Shown piece after piece: positions 8,344 to 18,643 of a DNA stretch of 64,000 bases (position 1 is its first letter; every line of letters begins with the position of its first letter). Below the pieces are notes generated by a model. It was not told the origin of the DNA and made no database searches. It worked only from the letters and a program-made list of their open reading frames with translations. Source of the stretch: Streptomyces caelestis (GTDB lineage: Bacteria > Actinomycetota > Actinomycetes > Streptomycetales > Streptomycetaceae); assembly GCF_001279005.1 (NCBI RefSeq), contig NZ_LGCN01000210.1, positions 124,001-188,000 on the forward strand. The letters are read 5' to 3'. Both the position numbers and the translations under genes were made by a program.

Positions 8344-9593
8344 CCGAGGGTCACCTCCGTGCCGCGGTAGGCCGGACCGACGAGCAGGCTGCTCCAGTCG
8401 GGCAGGTCCCCGGGGGGCCGTCCGGCGGCGGGTGCGAGCAGTTCGTTGACGAGGTCGTTCTCTTGCGGGGAGTTGGCGGGTCCGAGGTCCTGGTCGGCCG
8501 CCGCGGACGCCTGTGCGGCGGGCCGGGGGAGGGTGCCGAGGTAGGGCACGGAGGGGCAGCGGGGGCCGCCGCCGGAGTCGTACACCGGGGTGTCGCGGCC
8601 GGGGAGGTAGGCGCCGCGCGAGGGGACGGTGGTGACGTCGACGTGGATGCCGGGCCGGTCGGTGCCCTTGCCGAGCGCCTTGTCCATGGCGGGCACGAAC
8701 TCGGCGAGGGTGCGCAGGGTGCAGGGGAAGGCGGGGGAGTACTCGGCGAGCAGCTCCAGGGTGGGCCTGCCGGTGGCGCTGAGCCGGATGATGGTGTCCT
8801 CGTTCCTCCGCAGGAAGGCCGTCATGTCCTCGGCCGCCCGGGTGGTGGCGCCGAGGGTGCCGGCGTACGCGGCCTCCTGCTCGGCGAGGGTGCCGCTGGT
8901 GGTGGTGAGGTCGGTGAGCGCCGTGATGATGTCGGGTGCGGCGTCCGCGTAGACATGGCCGACCTTCACGAGGTGCTTGAGGTCCCGGTTGAGGGTGGGC
9001 AGGTGGGGGTTGAACTCCTTCAGGTGCGCGTCCAGTCGCACGAGCGTGTCGCCGAGCCGGTCGCCGCGTCCCTCCAGCGCCCGTGAGACGGCCGACAGGG
9101 TCGCGGACAGCTTCTGCGGCTGGACCGCGGTGAGCACCGGCAGGACGTCGTCGAGGACCTGCTGGAGTTCGACGGCGTTCTCGGAGCGGTCCTGGGGGAT
9201 GACGGCCCCGGCGGCCAGCGGCCGGTCCGAGGGGGCCTCGGGCGGTACGAGGGCCACGAACCGCTCGCCGAACAGGGTGGTCGGCAGCATCTGCGCGCGG
9301 ACGTCGGAGGGGACGTGGTCGAGGGCGCCGGGTTTCATGGCGAGGGTGAGCCGGGCCCCGTCGCCGGTGGCGTCGATGGCGCGGACCTCGCCGACGACGA
9401 CGCCGCGCAGTTTGACCTCGGCGCCCAGGTGCATCTCGTTGCCGACGCCGTCGGTCTCGACGACCACCGGGTCGGAGTCGGTGAACCTCTTGTCGTAGAC
9501 GGCGACGGCCAGCCAGACCAGCAGGGCGGGCACCAGCAGGAACACCACCCCGGCGCACCGGTGGCGCAGCGTCTCGCCTCGCGCTGTGCTCAT
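8340..9593 (-). CDS. mceA: Mce family protein MceA
   Basis: 417 residues, ATG at 9593, one base from the YrbEB stop. Membrane helix GVVFLLVPALLVWLAVAVY, Mce domain (VETDGVGNEMHLGAEVKLRG ... LFGERFVALVPPE), a helical tube region and the MceA-type C-terminus (YSPAFPCTLRTLAEFVPAMD), ending in a variable tail. First mce gene after the permeases, as is standard. In mycobacteria the assembled MceA-F hexamer forms the lipid-transport tunnel; the S. coelicolor mce cluster has been tied to cell-envelope integrity and spore traits. Confidence 0.93.
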   Translation of the reverse strand: MSTARGETLRHRCAGVVFLLVPALLVWLAVAVYDKRFTDSDPVVVETDGVGNEMHLGAEVKLRGVVVGEVRAIDATGDGARLTLAMKPGALDHVPSDVRAQMLPTTLFGERFVALVPPEAPSDRPLAAGAVIPQDRSENAVELQQVLDDVLPVLTAVQPQKLSATLSAVSRALEGRGDRLGDTLVRLDAHLKEFNPHLPTLNRDLKHLVKVGHVYADAAPDIITALTDLTTTSGTLAEQEAAYAGTLGATTRAAEDMTAFLRRNEDTIIRLSATGRPTLELLAEYSPAFPCTLRTLAEFVPAMDKALGKGTDRPGIHVDVTTVPSRGAYLPGRDTPVYDSGGGPRCPSVPYLGTLPRPAAQASAAADQDLGPANSPQENDLVNELLAPAAGRPPGDLPDWSSLLVGPAYRGTEVTLG

Positions 9594-9594
9594 C

Positions 9595-10401
9595 TCACCC
9601 CGCCACCTTCACGGTCGTGGTCGCGCCCCACAGGGCGAGCGACAGGAAGAAGTCGGTGACGCTGATCAGCACGATGGCGTTGCGCACGGAGCGGCCGACG
9701 GCGACGCCGACGCCGGCGGGACCGCCCGTGGCGCGGTAGCCGTAGTAGCAGTGGGCGAGGATCACCATCACGCTGAAGACCAGCACCTTCAGTACCGAGA
9801 GCAGGACGTCCGTCGGGGAGAGGAACAGGTTGAAGTAGTGGTCGTACGTGCCCCGGGACTGGCCGTTGAACAGGACGGTCACGTAGCGGGACGCCAGGTA
9901 GGAGGAGAGCAGCCCGATCGCGTAGAGCGGGACGATGGCGACGACCCCGGCGATGATGCGCGTGGTGACCAGGTAGGGCATGGAGCGGATGCCCATCCCC
10001 TCCAGGGCGTCGACCTCCTCGTTGATGCGCATGGCGCCGAGCTGGGCGGTGAAGCCGGCGCCGACGGTCGCCGAGAGGGCGAGTCCGGCGACGAGGGGGG
10101 CGATCTCGCGGGTGTTGAAGTAGGCGGAGACGAATCCGGTGAACGCGGCCGTGCCGATCTGGTCGAGGGCCGCGTAGCCCTGGAGTCCGACGACGGTTCC
10201 GGTGAAGAGCGTCATCGCGATCATCACGCCGATGGTGCCGCCGATGACGCCGAGGCCGCCGGAGCCGAAGGCGACCTCGGCGAGGAGGCGCTGCACCTCC
10301 TTGAGGTAGCGGTGCAGGGTCCGCGGGACCCACAGCAGCGCCCGGGCGTAGAAGAGCAGGTGGTCGCCGGAGCGGTCGAGCAGGGCGAGCGGGGAGGCCA
10401 T
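9595..10401 (-). CDS. yrbEB: YrbE/MlaE-family ABC permease (YrbEB)
   Basis: 268 residues, ATG at 10401. MlaE-type permease with an N-terminal interfacial helix and about five membrane helices. Family motifs visible include VGLQGYAALDQIGTAAFTGF and the coupling segment EEVDALEGMGIRSMPYLVTT. It pairs with the YrbEA protein to form the membrane core of the Mce importer, on which the ATPase docks from the cytoplasm. Lies between yrbEA (6-nt gap) and mceA. Confidence 0.94.
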   Translation of the reverse strand: MASPLALLDRSGDHLLFYARALLWVPRTLHRYLKEVQRLLAEVAFGSGGLGVIGGTIGVMIAMTLFTGTVVGLQGYAALDQIGTAAFTGFVSAYFNTREIAPLVAGLALSATVGAGFTAQLGAMRINEEVDALEGMGIRSMPYLVTTRIIAGVVAIVPLYAIGLLSSYLASRYVTVLFNGQSRGTYDHYFNLFLSPTDVLLSVLKVLVFSVMVILAHCYYGYRATGGPAGVGVAVGRSVRNAIVLISVTDFFLSLALWGATTTVKVAG

Positions 10402-10407
10402 CGGGCC

Positions 10408-11172
10408 TCAGCCTCCCTTCGGCGGGACGATCTGGAGGTAGATGCCCGTCATCACCATGTTCACGAAGAAGAGCAGGAGGAAGGTGATGACGACGGACTG
10501 GTTGACGGCGTCGCCGACGCCCTTGGGGCCGCCGCGCGGGTTGAGGCCCCGGTGGGCGGCGACGATGCCCGCGATGAATCCGAAGACCAGCGCCTTGAGT
10601 TCGCTGATGTACAGGTCGGAGAGCTGGGCGAGGGCGGAGAAGCTGGACAGGTAGGCGCCGGGGGTGCCGTCCTGCATGATCACGTTGAAGAAGTAGCCGC
10701 CGAGGGTGCCGACGACGGAGACCAGGCCGTTGAGCAGGACCGCCACGCCCATGGTGGCCAGGACCCGGGGCACGACGAGGCGTTGCACGGGCGAGACGCC
10801 CATGACCTCCATGGCGTCGAGCTCCTCGCGGATCTTGCGGGAGCCGAGGTCGGCGCAGATGGCGGAGCCGCCGGCGCCGGCGATCAGCAGGGCCACGATG
10901 AGCGGGCTCGCCTGCTGGACGACGGCGAGGACGCTGGCGCCCCCGGTGAACGACTGGGCTCCCAGCTGCTGGGTCAGGGAGCCGACCTGGAGCGCGATGA
11001 CGGCGCCGAAGGGGATCGAGACGAGGGCGGCGGGCAGGATGGTGACGCTCGCGACGAACCAGAACTGCTCGACGAACTCGCGGAACTGGAAGGGTCTTCG
11101 GAAGACGGCCCGGCCCACTTCGGCGGCGAGTGCGAACAGCCGTCCGGTCTGCCGCAGCGCACCGGTGATCAT
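10408..11172 (-). CDS. yrbEA: YrbE/MlaE-family ABC permease (YrbEA)
   Basis: 254 residues, ATG at 11172 overlapping the ATPase stop as ATGA. MlaE-type permease: VALQVGSLTQQLGAQSFTGG and the coupling helix EELDAMEVMGVSPVQRLVVP are typical, with about five membrane spans and a short hydrophilic C-terminus. Forms the heterodimeric permease with the adjacent YrbEB. The EE(V/L)DAMEVMG segment contacts the ATPase in Mla structures. Confidence 0.94.
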   Translation of the reverse strand: MITGALRQTGRLFALAAEVGRAVFRRPFQFREFVEQFWFVASVTILPAALVSIPFGAVIALQVGSLTQQLGAQSFTGGASVLAVVQQASPLIVALLIAGAGGSAICADLGSRKIREELDAMEVMGVSPVQRLVVPRVLATMGVAVLLNGLVSVVGTLGGYFFNVIMQDGTPGAYLSSFSALAQLSDLYISELKALVFGFIAGIVAAHRGLNPRGGPKGVGDAVNQSVVITFLLLFFVNMVMTGIYLQIVPPKGG

Positions 11173-12179
11173 GCGCCGCTCCCGGCGGCGGGCAGCGGCA
11201 GGGTGGGCGCCCCGGCGCCCCGCTCGTAGGTCCGGCGGATGGCGGAGCGCGCGGCGGGCGGCAGCTGGTCGATCATGCCCATGACACGCTCGCGCCGCCG
11301 GGCGACGGCCCGGCGCGGCGGGAGGCCGGGCGACGGCTCCAGCTGCGGGACGATGGCGCGGGGCCGGGCCGCGGCGGCGCCGACGGCGTCCGCCTCGGCG
11401 GCGAGGGCGGCCGCGTCCTTCTCCTCGGACATCCCGATGGGGCCCTCGCGCCGGCCGGCGAGGAACTGGGCCACGACCGGCTCCTCGCTGGTGAGCAGCA
11501 CCTCGCGCGGGCCGAAGGTGACGAGCTCGCGCCGGAAGAGCATCCCCATGTTGTCCGGCACGGTGGCGGCGATGTCGAGGTTGTGGGTGACGATCAGCAT
11601 CGTCGCGTCGATCTGCGCGTTCAGGTCGATCAGCAGCTGGGAGAGGTAGGCGGTGCGGACCGGGTCGAGCCCGGAGTCCGGCTCGTCGCAGAGGATGATC
11701 TGCGGGTCCAGCACGAGCGCGCGGGCCAGGCCGGCCCGCTTGCGCATGCCGCCGCTGATCTCCCCCGGGAGCTTGCCCTCCGCGCCCAGCAGCCCGACGA
11801 CCTCGATCCGCTCCATGACGATGCGGCGGATCTCGGACTCCTTCTTGCGGGTGTGCTCGCGCAGCGGGAAGGCGATGTTGTCGAAGAGGGACATGGACCC
11901 GAAGAGGGCTCCGTCCTGGAACATGAGCCCGAACAGTTTCCGGGTCTCGTACACATCCCTCTCGGGACTGTTCACCATGTCCACCCCGTTGATGAGGACA
12001 CGGCCCTTCTCGGGTTTGAGCAGTCCTATGAGCGACTTCAGGAAAACGGTCTTCCCGGTGCCGGACGGCCCCAGCATCACGCTCACCTCTCCGGCGGGAA
12101 GGGTGAGTGTCACGTCCCGCCAGATGCTCTGCCTGCCGAAGGACTTGGTCAGGCCCTCGACCACGACTTCGATTCCCAT
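11169..12179 (-). CDS. mkl: Mce-associated ABC ATPase (Mkl/MlaF type)
   Basis: 336 residues, ATG at 12179 with GGAGGTGAC directly upstream. Walker A GPSGTGKT (37-44), Q-loop FQDG (87-90), signature ISGGMRKRAG (141-150), Walker B IILCDE with EPDSGLDP (161-173), H-loop THNL. The PDSGLDP D-loop is characteristic of the Mkl/MlaF branch. The last ~90 residues are a C-terminal extension rich in Ala/Arg, which may tune docking to YrbE. It energises the Mce importer. First gene of the operon; a candidate promoter lies at 12223-12252. Confidence 0.93.
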   Translation of the reverse strand: MGIEVVVEGLTKSFGRQSIWRDVTLTLPAGEVSVMLGPSGTGKTVFLKSLIGLLKPEKGRVLINGVDMVNSPERDVYETRKLFGLMFQDGALFGSMSLFDNIAFPLREHTRKKESEIRRIVMERIEVVGLLGAEGKLPGEISGGMRKRAGLARALVLDPQIILCDEPDSGLDPVRTAYLSQLLIDLNAQIDATMLIVTHNLDIAATVPDNMGMLFRRELVTFGPREVLLTSEEPVVAQFLAGRREGPIGMSEEKDAAALAAEADAVGAAAARPRAIVPQLEPSPGLPPRRAVARRRERVMGMIDQLPPAARSAIRRTYERGAGAPTLPLPAAGSGA

Positions 12180-12222
12180 GTCACCTCCAGCGGACGTGTG
12201 GCTTCACGCGCGTCGCCGGCGC

Positions 12223-12252
12223 ACGTTAAGTCGGCGCGGAACGCACTGACAA
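12223..12252 (-). promoter_or_regulatory. Candidate promoter of the mce operon
   Basis: On the minus strand, TTGTCA (12247-12252) and TAACGT (12223-12228) are separated by 18 nt and lie 44 nt before the ATPase ATG. A close counterpart (TTGTTC, 18 nt, TAACGT) lies before the divergent secreted-protein gene. Sequence match only; no start-site data. Confidence 0.45.
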
Positions 12253-12508
12253 CGGGTGCGACGGCGGTTTCCCGTCGGCTTTCCGGACTTTGTCACCGCG
12301 CGGACAACATGCCGCACCCGTACTTGTCTCCGGGGAGACAGACGGGGCCTCGCGGCTCCGGGGGCGTGGATTCGCGAGACCCCGCCGACGGACGTCCGGC
12401 CCCGGTGGAAGGGCGCGGCCGGAAAGCATCCGTCATGGCTCCGGCCGACGGGGGCCACCGACCTGGAACCGAGCACCACACCGGCACGTTACGGCCGAGT
12501 AACCTTGA

Positions 12509-13534
<1,026 letters not shown>

Positions 13535-13546
13535 GGCGCCACCCGT

Positions 13547-13587
13547 CCGCGTCCGCCCGGCCGGCGTTCCCGGCCGGGCGGACGCGG
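13547..13587 (+). terminator. Long perfect hairpin after the first secreted-protein gene
   Basis: A perfect 17-bp inverted repeat (13547-13563 with 13571-13587, 7-nt loop) starts 12 nt after the stop. There is no U-tract, as is usual in this genus. It may terminate or stabilise the upstream message and so raise the first gene over the next two. Confidence 0.7.
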
Positions 13588-13640
13588 GCGCTGCGCCACG
13601 TCCGGCGGACGCCGGCCCTCCCCTACTCGAGTGGAGTCGT

Positions 13641-15224
13641 ATGAAAGGCCAACGAGCCGCCGCGCCACGGCCGTCGCGGGTCCGTGCCAGGAGCGCGGCG
13701 ATCGGCGCGTTCGTCGTGCTCGCCGCCACGGTCCCGGCCGCGGCGTCCGCCGCGGGCACCCAGGAGGTGGACGCCGAACTCCGCTACGTCTGCGCGCTCC
13801 CGTCCGGACGGCAGCCCGTCGGGGTACGGGTCTCGGCGGCGTTCCCGGACCGGGTGGAGGCGGGCGAGGCGATCTCGCCCGTCGACGTCACCACCACGGT
13901 GGAACTGCCGGCGGACGCGGTCGCGGACCTCACCGCGCTCGAGGCCGCCACCGCGCGGGCCGCCACCCGCCTCACCGTCGGCGTCGCCCAGGACGAGGCC
14001 GCCGCCGAGGCCACCTGGCACGGCGCCGCGGAGCCGGCCGCCCTTCCCGGAGCCGGACCGCTGACGCTGACCGCGACGGGTGACGTCCCGTCGGTGACCG
14101 GGCGGAGCGACGGCGATCTGACGTTCTCCGCCGGGAACCTCGCCGTCGACCTGGAGCTCGGCGCCGCGGACGGGACCGCCGCCGGCCCCGGCACGCTGAC
14201 CCTCGACTGCTCCCCCGCCGAGGACACCCCCAAGGACGGGCTGCTGGCCACCGTCCGGGTCGGTACGGACACGGCCGGCCCGAGCGGCTCACCGTCCCCG
14301 TCCGGCTCCGCCCCCAAGGCACCCGCCCCCTCCTCCGGAACACCGGGCGCACCGCAGGACCGCCAGGGCGACCGCGCCCCGAAGGCGGCGGGGGACCCGC
14401 CCGGCGCCGCCGCGGACCGCGACGCGCCGCCGTGCCGCTACGACGACGCGCACCCGCCCACGCCTGCGTCGCTGAACGCCTACGTCACGGGCTACACCAA
14501 CGTGAGGAAGCTGAAGGGCGCCTCGCTCCTGCCGCCGTCCTGCATGCTGATCGAGCAGGGGAACCCCGTGGACGGCCCTCCCGACCCGGAGTACCTCATC
14601 TTCGACACCGCGTCGACGGCCGACTTCCACTACGAGGGACGCAAGCAGACGCCCCCCTTCGAGAGCACCTTCCTGACGTTCGGCTTCACCCCCGTGACGG
14701 CCACCATGGTGCTGGAGCAGACGGGCCCCATCACCATCGACTCGCGCATCAAGATGCGCTGGTCCGACTTCAGGACGATCACGGACACCTACGTCCGGGC
14801 CCCGCTGGTCCTGCGGGTGACCGCCCTCGAGGTCAACGGAACCCCCCTGGACGTCGGCCCCGGCTGCAGGACCGAGACGTCCCTCACCTCCGCCGACCCG
14901 GATCCCGCGAACCATCCCGGTGACCACCTGGTGCTGTACGGCAGGGGCGAACAGGACCTCGGCCTGCCGGCCACCGGCTACCTGCTCCTGTCCGGCGGTT
15001 CCCTGTCCGGTGAGACGACCGTCCCGGCCTTCACCGGCTGCGACGCCGGCGGCGAGAACCTCGACCGCCTCCTCACGGCTTCCGTCTCCGGCCCCGGCAA
15101 CCTCCTCAAGCAGGTCCAGGGCCAGACCTGCAGCATCGCCAACCCGGTGTTCGGAGACGAGTTCAACGCACCCCAGTGCACCCGCGACCTGCAGCCGTAC
15201 GTGATCCCCGTACCCGAACGCTGA
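13641..15224 (+). CDS. Large secreted protein, DUF6801-like N-terminal domain
   Basis: 527 residues, ATG at 13641. Signal peptide about 1-37 (IGAFVVLAATVPAAASA). Residues ~38-225 contain two Cys (YVCALP, LDCSPA) and alternating strands, resembling the DUF6801-type domain I recall from actinobacterial secreted proteins. A Pro/Ser/Ala-rich linker (~228-290) leads to a second beta-rich domain (~295-527) with paired cysteines (PPCRYDD, SCMLIE, GCRTE, TGCDAG, TCSI, QCTRD). No transmembrane anchor or sortase motif. It is co-directional with its neighbours, with ~105 nt on the upstream side and 38 nt on the downstream side. Function unknown; cell-envelope or extracellular location is clear. Confidence 0.85.
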   Translation: MKGQRAAAPRPSRVRARSAAIGAFVVLAATVPAAASAAGTQEVDAELRYVCALPSGRQPVGVRVSAAFPDRVEAGEAISPVDVTTTVELPADAVADLTALEAATARAATRLTVGVAQDEAAAEATWHGAAEPAALPGAGPLTLTATGDVPSVTGRSDGDLTFSAGNLAVDLELGAADGTAAGPGTLTLDCSPAEDTPKDGLLATVRVGTDTAGPSGSPSPSGSAPKAPAPSSGTPGAPQDRQGDRAPKAAGDPPGAAADRDAPPCRYDDAHPPTPASLNAYVTGYTNVRKLKGASLLPPSCMLIEQGNPVDGPPDPEYLIFDTASTADFHYEGRKQTPPFESTFLTFGFTPVTATMVLEQTGPITIDSRIKMRWSDFRTITDTYVRAPLVLRVTALEVNGTPLDVGPGCRTETSLTSADPDPANHPGDHLVLYGRGEQDLGLPATGYLLLSGGSLSGETTVPAFTGCDAGGENLDRLLTASVSGPGNLLKQVQGQTCSIANPVFGDEFNAPQCTRDLQPYVIPVPER

Positions 15225-15262
15225 GCCGCTCCTCCTCCCTCCTCCACGGAAGGCCACCACCC

Positions 15263-16204
15263 ATGCCCCTGCTCACCACCCGCACCAGGATCGCCACCGT
15301 CTCCGCCCTGACCGCGCTCGGCGCCTTCGCCTCCCTCGGCACCGCGACCGCCGCCGAGCCGGTGCTGAACGGCGAGTGGGCCCCCTTCACCCGCTGCCCC
15401 GTGGACGCCCCGGCGATGCTGGCCGCCGACGGCTTCGACAAGACCCCGCAGTGCGTGGTCTCCACCTCCGCCGGCGGCTCCATCAAGCTGGGCAAGACCA
15501 CCGTGGTCACGGGGAGGACCAACCTGCAGATGGGCATCGTCCAGAACGCGGACGGCACCAGCAGCGTCGTCGCCCCGCCCTCCGGCGCGCTCGTCGCCGA
15601 CTCCGCCACCGTGCCCGGCGGCCTGCTCGGCCTGATGTGCCCGAGCAGCATCCCCGTGATCACGTCCCTGTGCGAGACGCTCGAGGGCTCCACCCTCAAC
15701 AAGATCACCGCCACCATGGAGTCCGTCGGTTCGCCCTACGCCTTCGACCAGACCGCGGGCGTCCTCACCGACATGCCCATCGTCGCCCTGCCGGTCCGCA
15801 TCCACCTGGAGAACCCGCTCCTGGGCGGCAAGTGCTACATCGGCACGGCCTCCCACCCCATCCTCCTGCGCCCGGAGAACCGCACCTACCCCGAGTTCGG
15901 GATGAGCTTCTTCCGGGGCGACGGCACGTCCGACGAATCCGGCGAGATGAGCCGGATCGCCCTCACCGGCGCCACCCAGAACGACAGTTCCTTCGCGGTC
16001 CCCGGCGCCACCGGCTGCGGCCTGAACGTCGGCCTGATCAACGCCGCGGTCAACGCGAAGACCGGGCTGCCCTCCGCCGCCGGGAACAACAGCCTCACCC
16101 TCAACGACACCCGGACCCACCTCGCCGGCCTCAACGCGCCCGGCACCGTCGCCCCCGAGGCCGGCCGGGTGCTCGCGGAGAACTGGCACTCCGCCGTCGG
16201 GTAA
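15263..16204 (+). CDS. Secreted protein of unknown function
   Basis: 313 residues, ATG at 15263 preceded by GGAAGG. Signal peptide about 1-31 (IATVSALTALGAFASLGTAT/AA). The mature part has six cysteines, including FTRCPVD, TPQCVV, GLMCPSS, SLCETL, GKCYIG and GCGLN, and several Gly/Pro-rich turns, suggesting a compact disulfide-bonded fold. No hydrolase motif is seen. It lies 38 nt after the DUF6801-like gene, so co-transcription is likely, and ends in a stem-loop containing its stop codon. Homologous-looking secreted proteins occur in Streptomyces and mycolata, but I cannot name the family with confidence. Confidence 0.83.
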   Translation: MPLLTTRTRIATVSALTALGAFASLGTATAAEPVLNGEWAPFTRCPVDAPAMLAADGFDKTPQCVVSTSAGGSIKLGKTTVVTGRTNLQMGIVQNADGTSSVVAPPSGALVADSATVPGGLLGLMCPSSIPVITSLCETLEGSTLNKITATMESVGSPYAFDQTAGVLTDMPIVALPVRIHLENPLLGGKCYIGTASHPILLRPENRTYPEFGMSFFRGDGTSDESGEMSRIALTGATQNDSSFAVPGATGCGLNVGLINAAVNAKTGLPSAAGNNSLTLNDTRTHLAGLNAPGTVAPEAGRVLAENWHSAVG

Positions 16205-16235
16205 CGGCCACGCGGCAGCGGTTCCCGGCCGTTAC
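16201..16235 (+). terminator. Stem-loop spanning the stop codon of the third secreted gene
   Basis: GTAACGGCC (16201-16209) pairs with GGCCGTTAC (16227-16235), a 9-bp stem with a 17-nt loop that includes the TAA stop. Plausible terminator or 3'-end stabiliser. Confidence 0.4.
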
Positions 16236-16421
16236 GGCGGCCGGCCCGTGCGACGGCGAGGCAATTCTGCTCAACCCGTGTACAGGAAAAGAAAGTTGAT
16301 TTAGCTTCAGCTTTTCAGACCGGCATGATCTGGTGGACCGGTCCGGGCGCCGTCCGCCACCCGGCCGGACGACGCCCGCCCGGCCACCCCGCCGGACACG
16401 TCGCAGAGCAAGAGGTGACTC

Positions 16422-17633
16422 ATGCCCTCGATCACACGGTCCCCGGAGGTCGGTGAACCGCTCGAGCCCCTGCCCCGGAAGTTCGCGGCCTTCATACGGC
16501 CGGAACTGCCGGGGCTGCTGAACGAGATACGGGCCGAGGTCACCCGCGCCTACCCGGTGTACGGCCGGCTGCTCAACGGCCCCAACGGGGACGCGGTCCG
16601 CCAGGGCGTGGAACAGGCCCTGGTCGCCTTCGTGGACCGGGTGGCCGACCCCGGCAGGAGCTCGGAACTGCGGGACGAACTCCTGCGCAGGTTCGGCCGG
16701 GTGGAGGCCTACGAGGGCCGCGACCTGGAGACCCTGCAGGGCGCCTACCGGCTCGGCGCCCGCATCGCGCTGCGCCGGGCCAAGTCGGTGGGCAGGCAGT
16801 ACAACCTCTCCCCCGCCCTCATCCTCGCCTTCGCGGACGCCCTCTTCTCGTACGTCGAGGAGCTGGAGGCGGTCACCCGCGAGGGGTACGCGGAGGTGCG
16901 GGAGCGGGCCGCGTCCGAGGTCTTCGCGTTGCGAAGACGGTTACTGCACCTGATCCTGGCCTCGTCGCCGCTGCCCCAGACGACCGTCTCCGAACTGTGC
17001 GAGGCCGCCGCCTGGGAACTCCCCCGCACGTGCACCCTCGTCGCCCTCCGTCCCCCGGCGCCGGCCCCCATCCAGGCGGCTCTCGACGGCGACGTCCTCG
17101 CCGACCTCGACATCCCGCAGCCGCACCTGCTCGTCCCCGGGGACCTCACCCCGCAACGCCTGGCGATGCTCGGCACGGCCCTGTCCGGCACCCGCGCCGC
17201 GGTGGGCCTGACCGTGCCGCTCGCGCAGGCCGCCGACTCCGTCCGCTGGGCGCGCCGCGTGCTCCAGTTCGTCGACGACGGCGTGGTGCCCGACGCCCCG
17301 CTGGTCCGCTGCGAGGACCACCTGATCACGCTGTGGCTGCTGTCCGACCCCGCCCTCGTCGACCAGCTCGCGGCCCGCGAACTGGCCCCGCTCGACGGGC
17401 TGCCCGCCGGCCGGCGCCGCCGGCTCGTCGAGACGCTCCGGGTCCACGTCTCCACCCGGGCGCCCGCCGAGCAGGTCGGCGGGATACTGGGCGTCCACGC
17501 CCAGACCGTCCGCTACCGCCTGCGGAACCTGGACGCCCACCTGGGCGACCGGCTCACCGACCCCGACCGCCGCTTCGCCCTCGAGGCGGCCCTGCGCTCG
17601 CTCCATCTGCGCGGCCACGACGCCGGGGACTGA
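16422..17633 (+). CDS. PucR-family transcriptional regulator
   Basis: 403 residues, ATG at 16422 with AAGAGGTGA just upstream. The N-terminal ~180 residues are helical (an RsbRD/PucR-like sensory region). The C-terminal ~60 residues hold the PucR helix-turn-helix (GGILGVHAQTVRYRLRNLDA, then LGDRLTDPDRRFALEAALR). The middle lacks a clear GGDEF-like fold signature. PucR-type factors are usually local activators responding to a metabolite. Its position directly after three secreted-protein genes and opposite the mce operon makes both of these candidate targets, which is an inference. About 217 nt of A+T-richer DNA precedes it. Confidence 0.85.
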   Translation: MPSITRSPEVGEPLEPLPRKFAAFIRPELPGLLNEIRAEVTRAYPVYGRLLNGPNGDAVRQGVEQALVAFVDRVADPGRSSELRDELLRRFGRVEAYEGRDLETLQGAYRLGARIALRRAKSVGRQYNLSPALILAFADALFSYVEELEAVTREGYAEVRERAASEVFALRRRLLHLILASSPLPQTTVSELCEAAAWELPRTCTLVALRPPAPAPIQAALDGDVLADLDIPQPHLLVPGDLTPQRLAMLGTALSGTRAAVGLTVPLAQAADSVRWARRVLQFVDDGVVPDAPLVRCEDHLITLWLLSDPALVDQLAARELAPLDGLPAGRRRRLVETLRVHVSTRAPAEQVGGILGVHAQTVRYRLRNLDAHLGDRLTDPDRRFALEAALRSLHLRGHDAGD

Positions 17634-17649
17634 TCCCCGCCGCGGGCAC

Positions 17650-17687
17650 GGCGGGCGGGCCCGCGGATCCGCGCCGGCCCGCCCGCC
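17650..17687. terminator. Bidirectional terminator between pucR-type gene and DUF4360 gene
   Basis: A perfect 12-bp stem (17650-17661 with 17676-17687) sits in the 66-nt gap between two convergent genes. Typical position for a shared terminator. Confidence 0.65.
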
Positions 17688-17699
17688 CCCGGCGGCCGG

Positions 17700-18350
17700 T
17701 CAGTCCTGCGGGCACTCCTTCCACGCGAGGTGGTACACGGTGCTGATGTCCCCGTCCGTCGAGTCCATGGTCATGAAGCTGACCTCGTCGGAGGACGAGG
17801 CGCCCGCGCTCACCCGCAGCTCCGTGTTGATGTTGAAGTTGCGCTGGACCCCGCAGGGCGCGTAGACCAGCTGGGCCCAGTCGGTCTCGTCCGTGGCCTG
17901 CCAGTTGTCGTCGTAGGGGCCCGCGAAGGGGTGGGTGCGGTACTCCGTGTTCGAGGAGCCCTGGAAGTAGTACGACGCCCGCTGCGTGCCCCTCGCGCCG
18001 GGCTGGAGCGAGGCGAAGCCCCGGTAGTCCGCGCCGGCGATGGCGTAGGTGAAGCCCTGCGGGACGTGCACCAGCAGGCTGAGCTGGCAGTTCCTGCGGG
18101 AGGCCGTGGGGGCGGAGTTCCCGCCGGCCTGCGCGAGGTAGTCGCTGTACGTCACGGTGAACGCGGTGTTGTCGGCCGAGACGGCGACGGCCGCCGTACC
18201 CGCGGGGCATCCCGAGCCGTTCACCGTGGCGACCTTGATGACGATCTTGTCCGGCGGCGGGTCCTCGAAACCGGCCGACGGGTCGTGCGCGGGCAACGCG
18301 GCGGTGAGGAGCGCGGCCGCCGCCGCGCTCAGGAGCAGTCCACCAGCCAT
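17700..18350 (-). CDS. DUF4360-type secreted protein
   Basis: 216 residues from the ATG at 18350, chosen for the GGAG 9 nt upstream and the immediate signal peptide (GGLLLSAAAAALLTAALPAH). The mature protein has the DUF4360 pattern: PDKIVIKVATVNGSGCPAGT near its start, VTYSDYLAQAG, a RRNCQLSLLVHVPQGF strand, YYFQGSSNTEY, and a terminal DGDISTVYHLAWKEC. Conserved Cys residues probably form disulfides. DUF4360 proteins are small exported proteins of unknown function common in Streptomyces and filamentous fungi. Single gene, convergent with the PucR gene. Confidence 0.88.
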   Translation of the reverse strand: MAGGLLLSAAAAALLTAALPAHDPSAGFEDPPPDKIVIKVATVNGSGCPAGTAAVAVSADNTAFTVTYSDYLAQAGGNSAPTASRRNCQLSLLVHVPQGFTYAIAGADYRGFASLQPGARGTQRASYYFQGSSNTEYRTHPFAGPYDDNWQATDETDWAQLVYAPCGVQRNFNINTELRVSAGASSSDEVSFMTMDSTDGDISTVYHLAWKECPQD

Positions 18351-18643
18351 GGTTCTCCATCCTTCGGTGGGGGGTGATTGAAGGGTCATGTACATGCCAA
18401 AAACGCACGCACACGCGCTCCCGGACCCGTGAAGGAGGCATGGAGGCGCGGTGAGGGCCGGGAGCGCTCGCATCGTACGGAGCCCCGCGACCGGTGGACA
18501 GGGTGAACTCCGGCCATTCACTTCCACCCCACCGAAACGGGAGGAACCAGGCGCAACGGGACCCTCAGGTGAACGCGGGAGTGCCGGTTCGTGGACAATG
18601 ACCCACCGGCACCCCGTGTGGCAGCACTACAGGAGGCGCTCCC

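Noticed and set aside
9586..11229. 547-codon plus-strand open frame across the permease region
   Set aside because: Mirror frame of the YrbE genes, with biased Gly/Asp/Val content from G+C-rich third positions and no motif.
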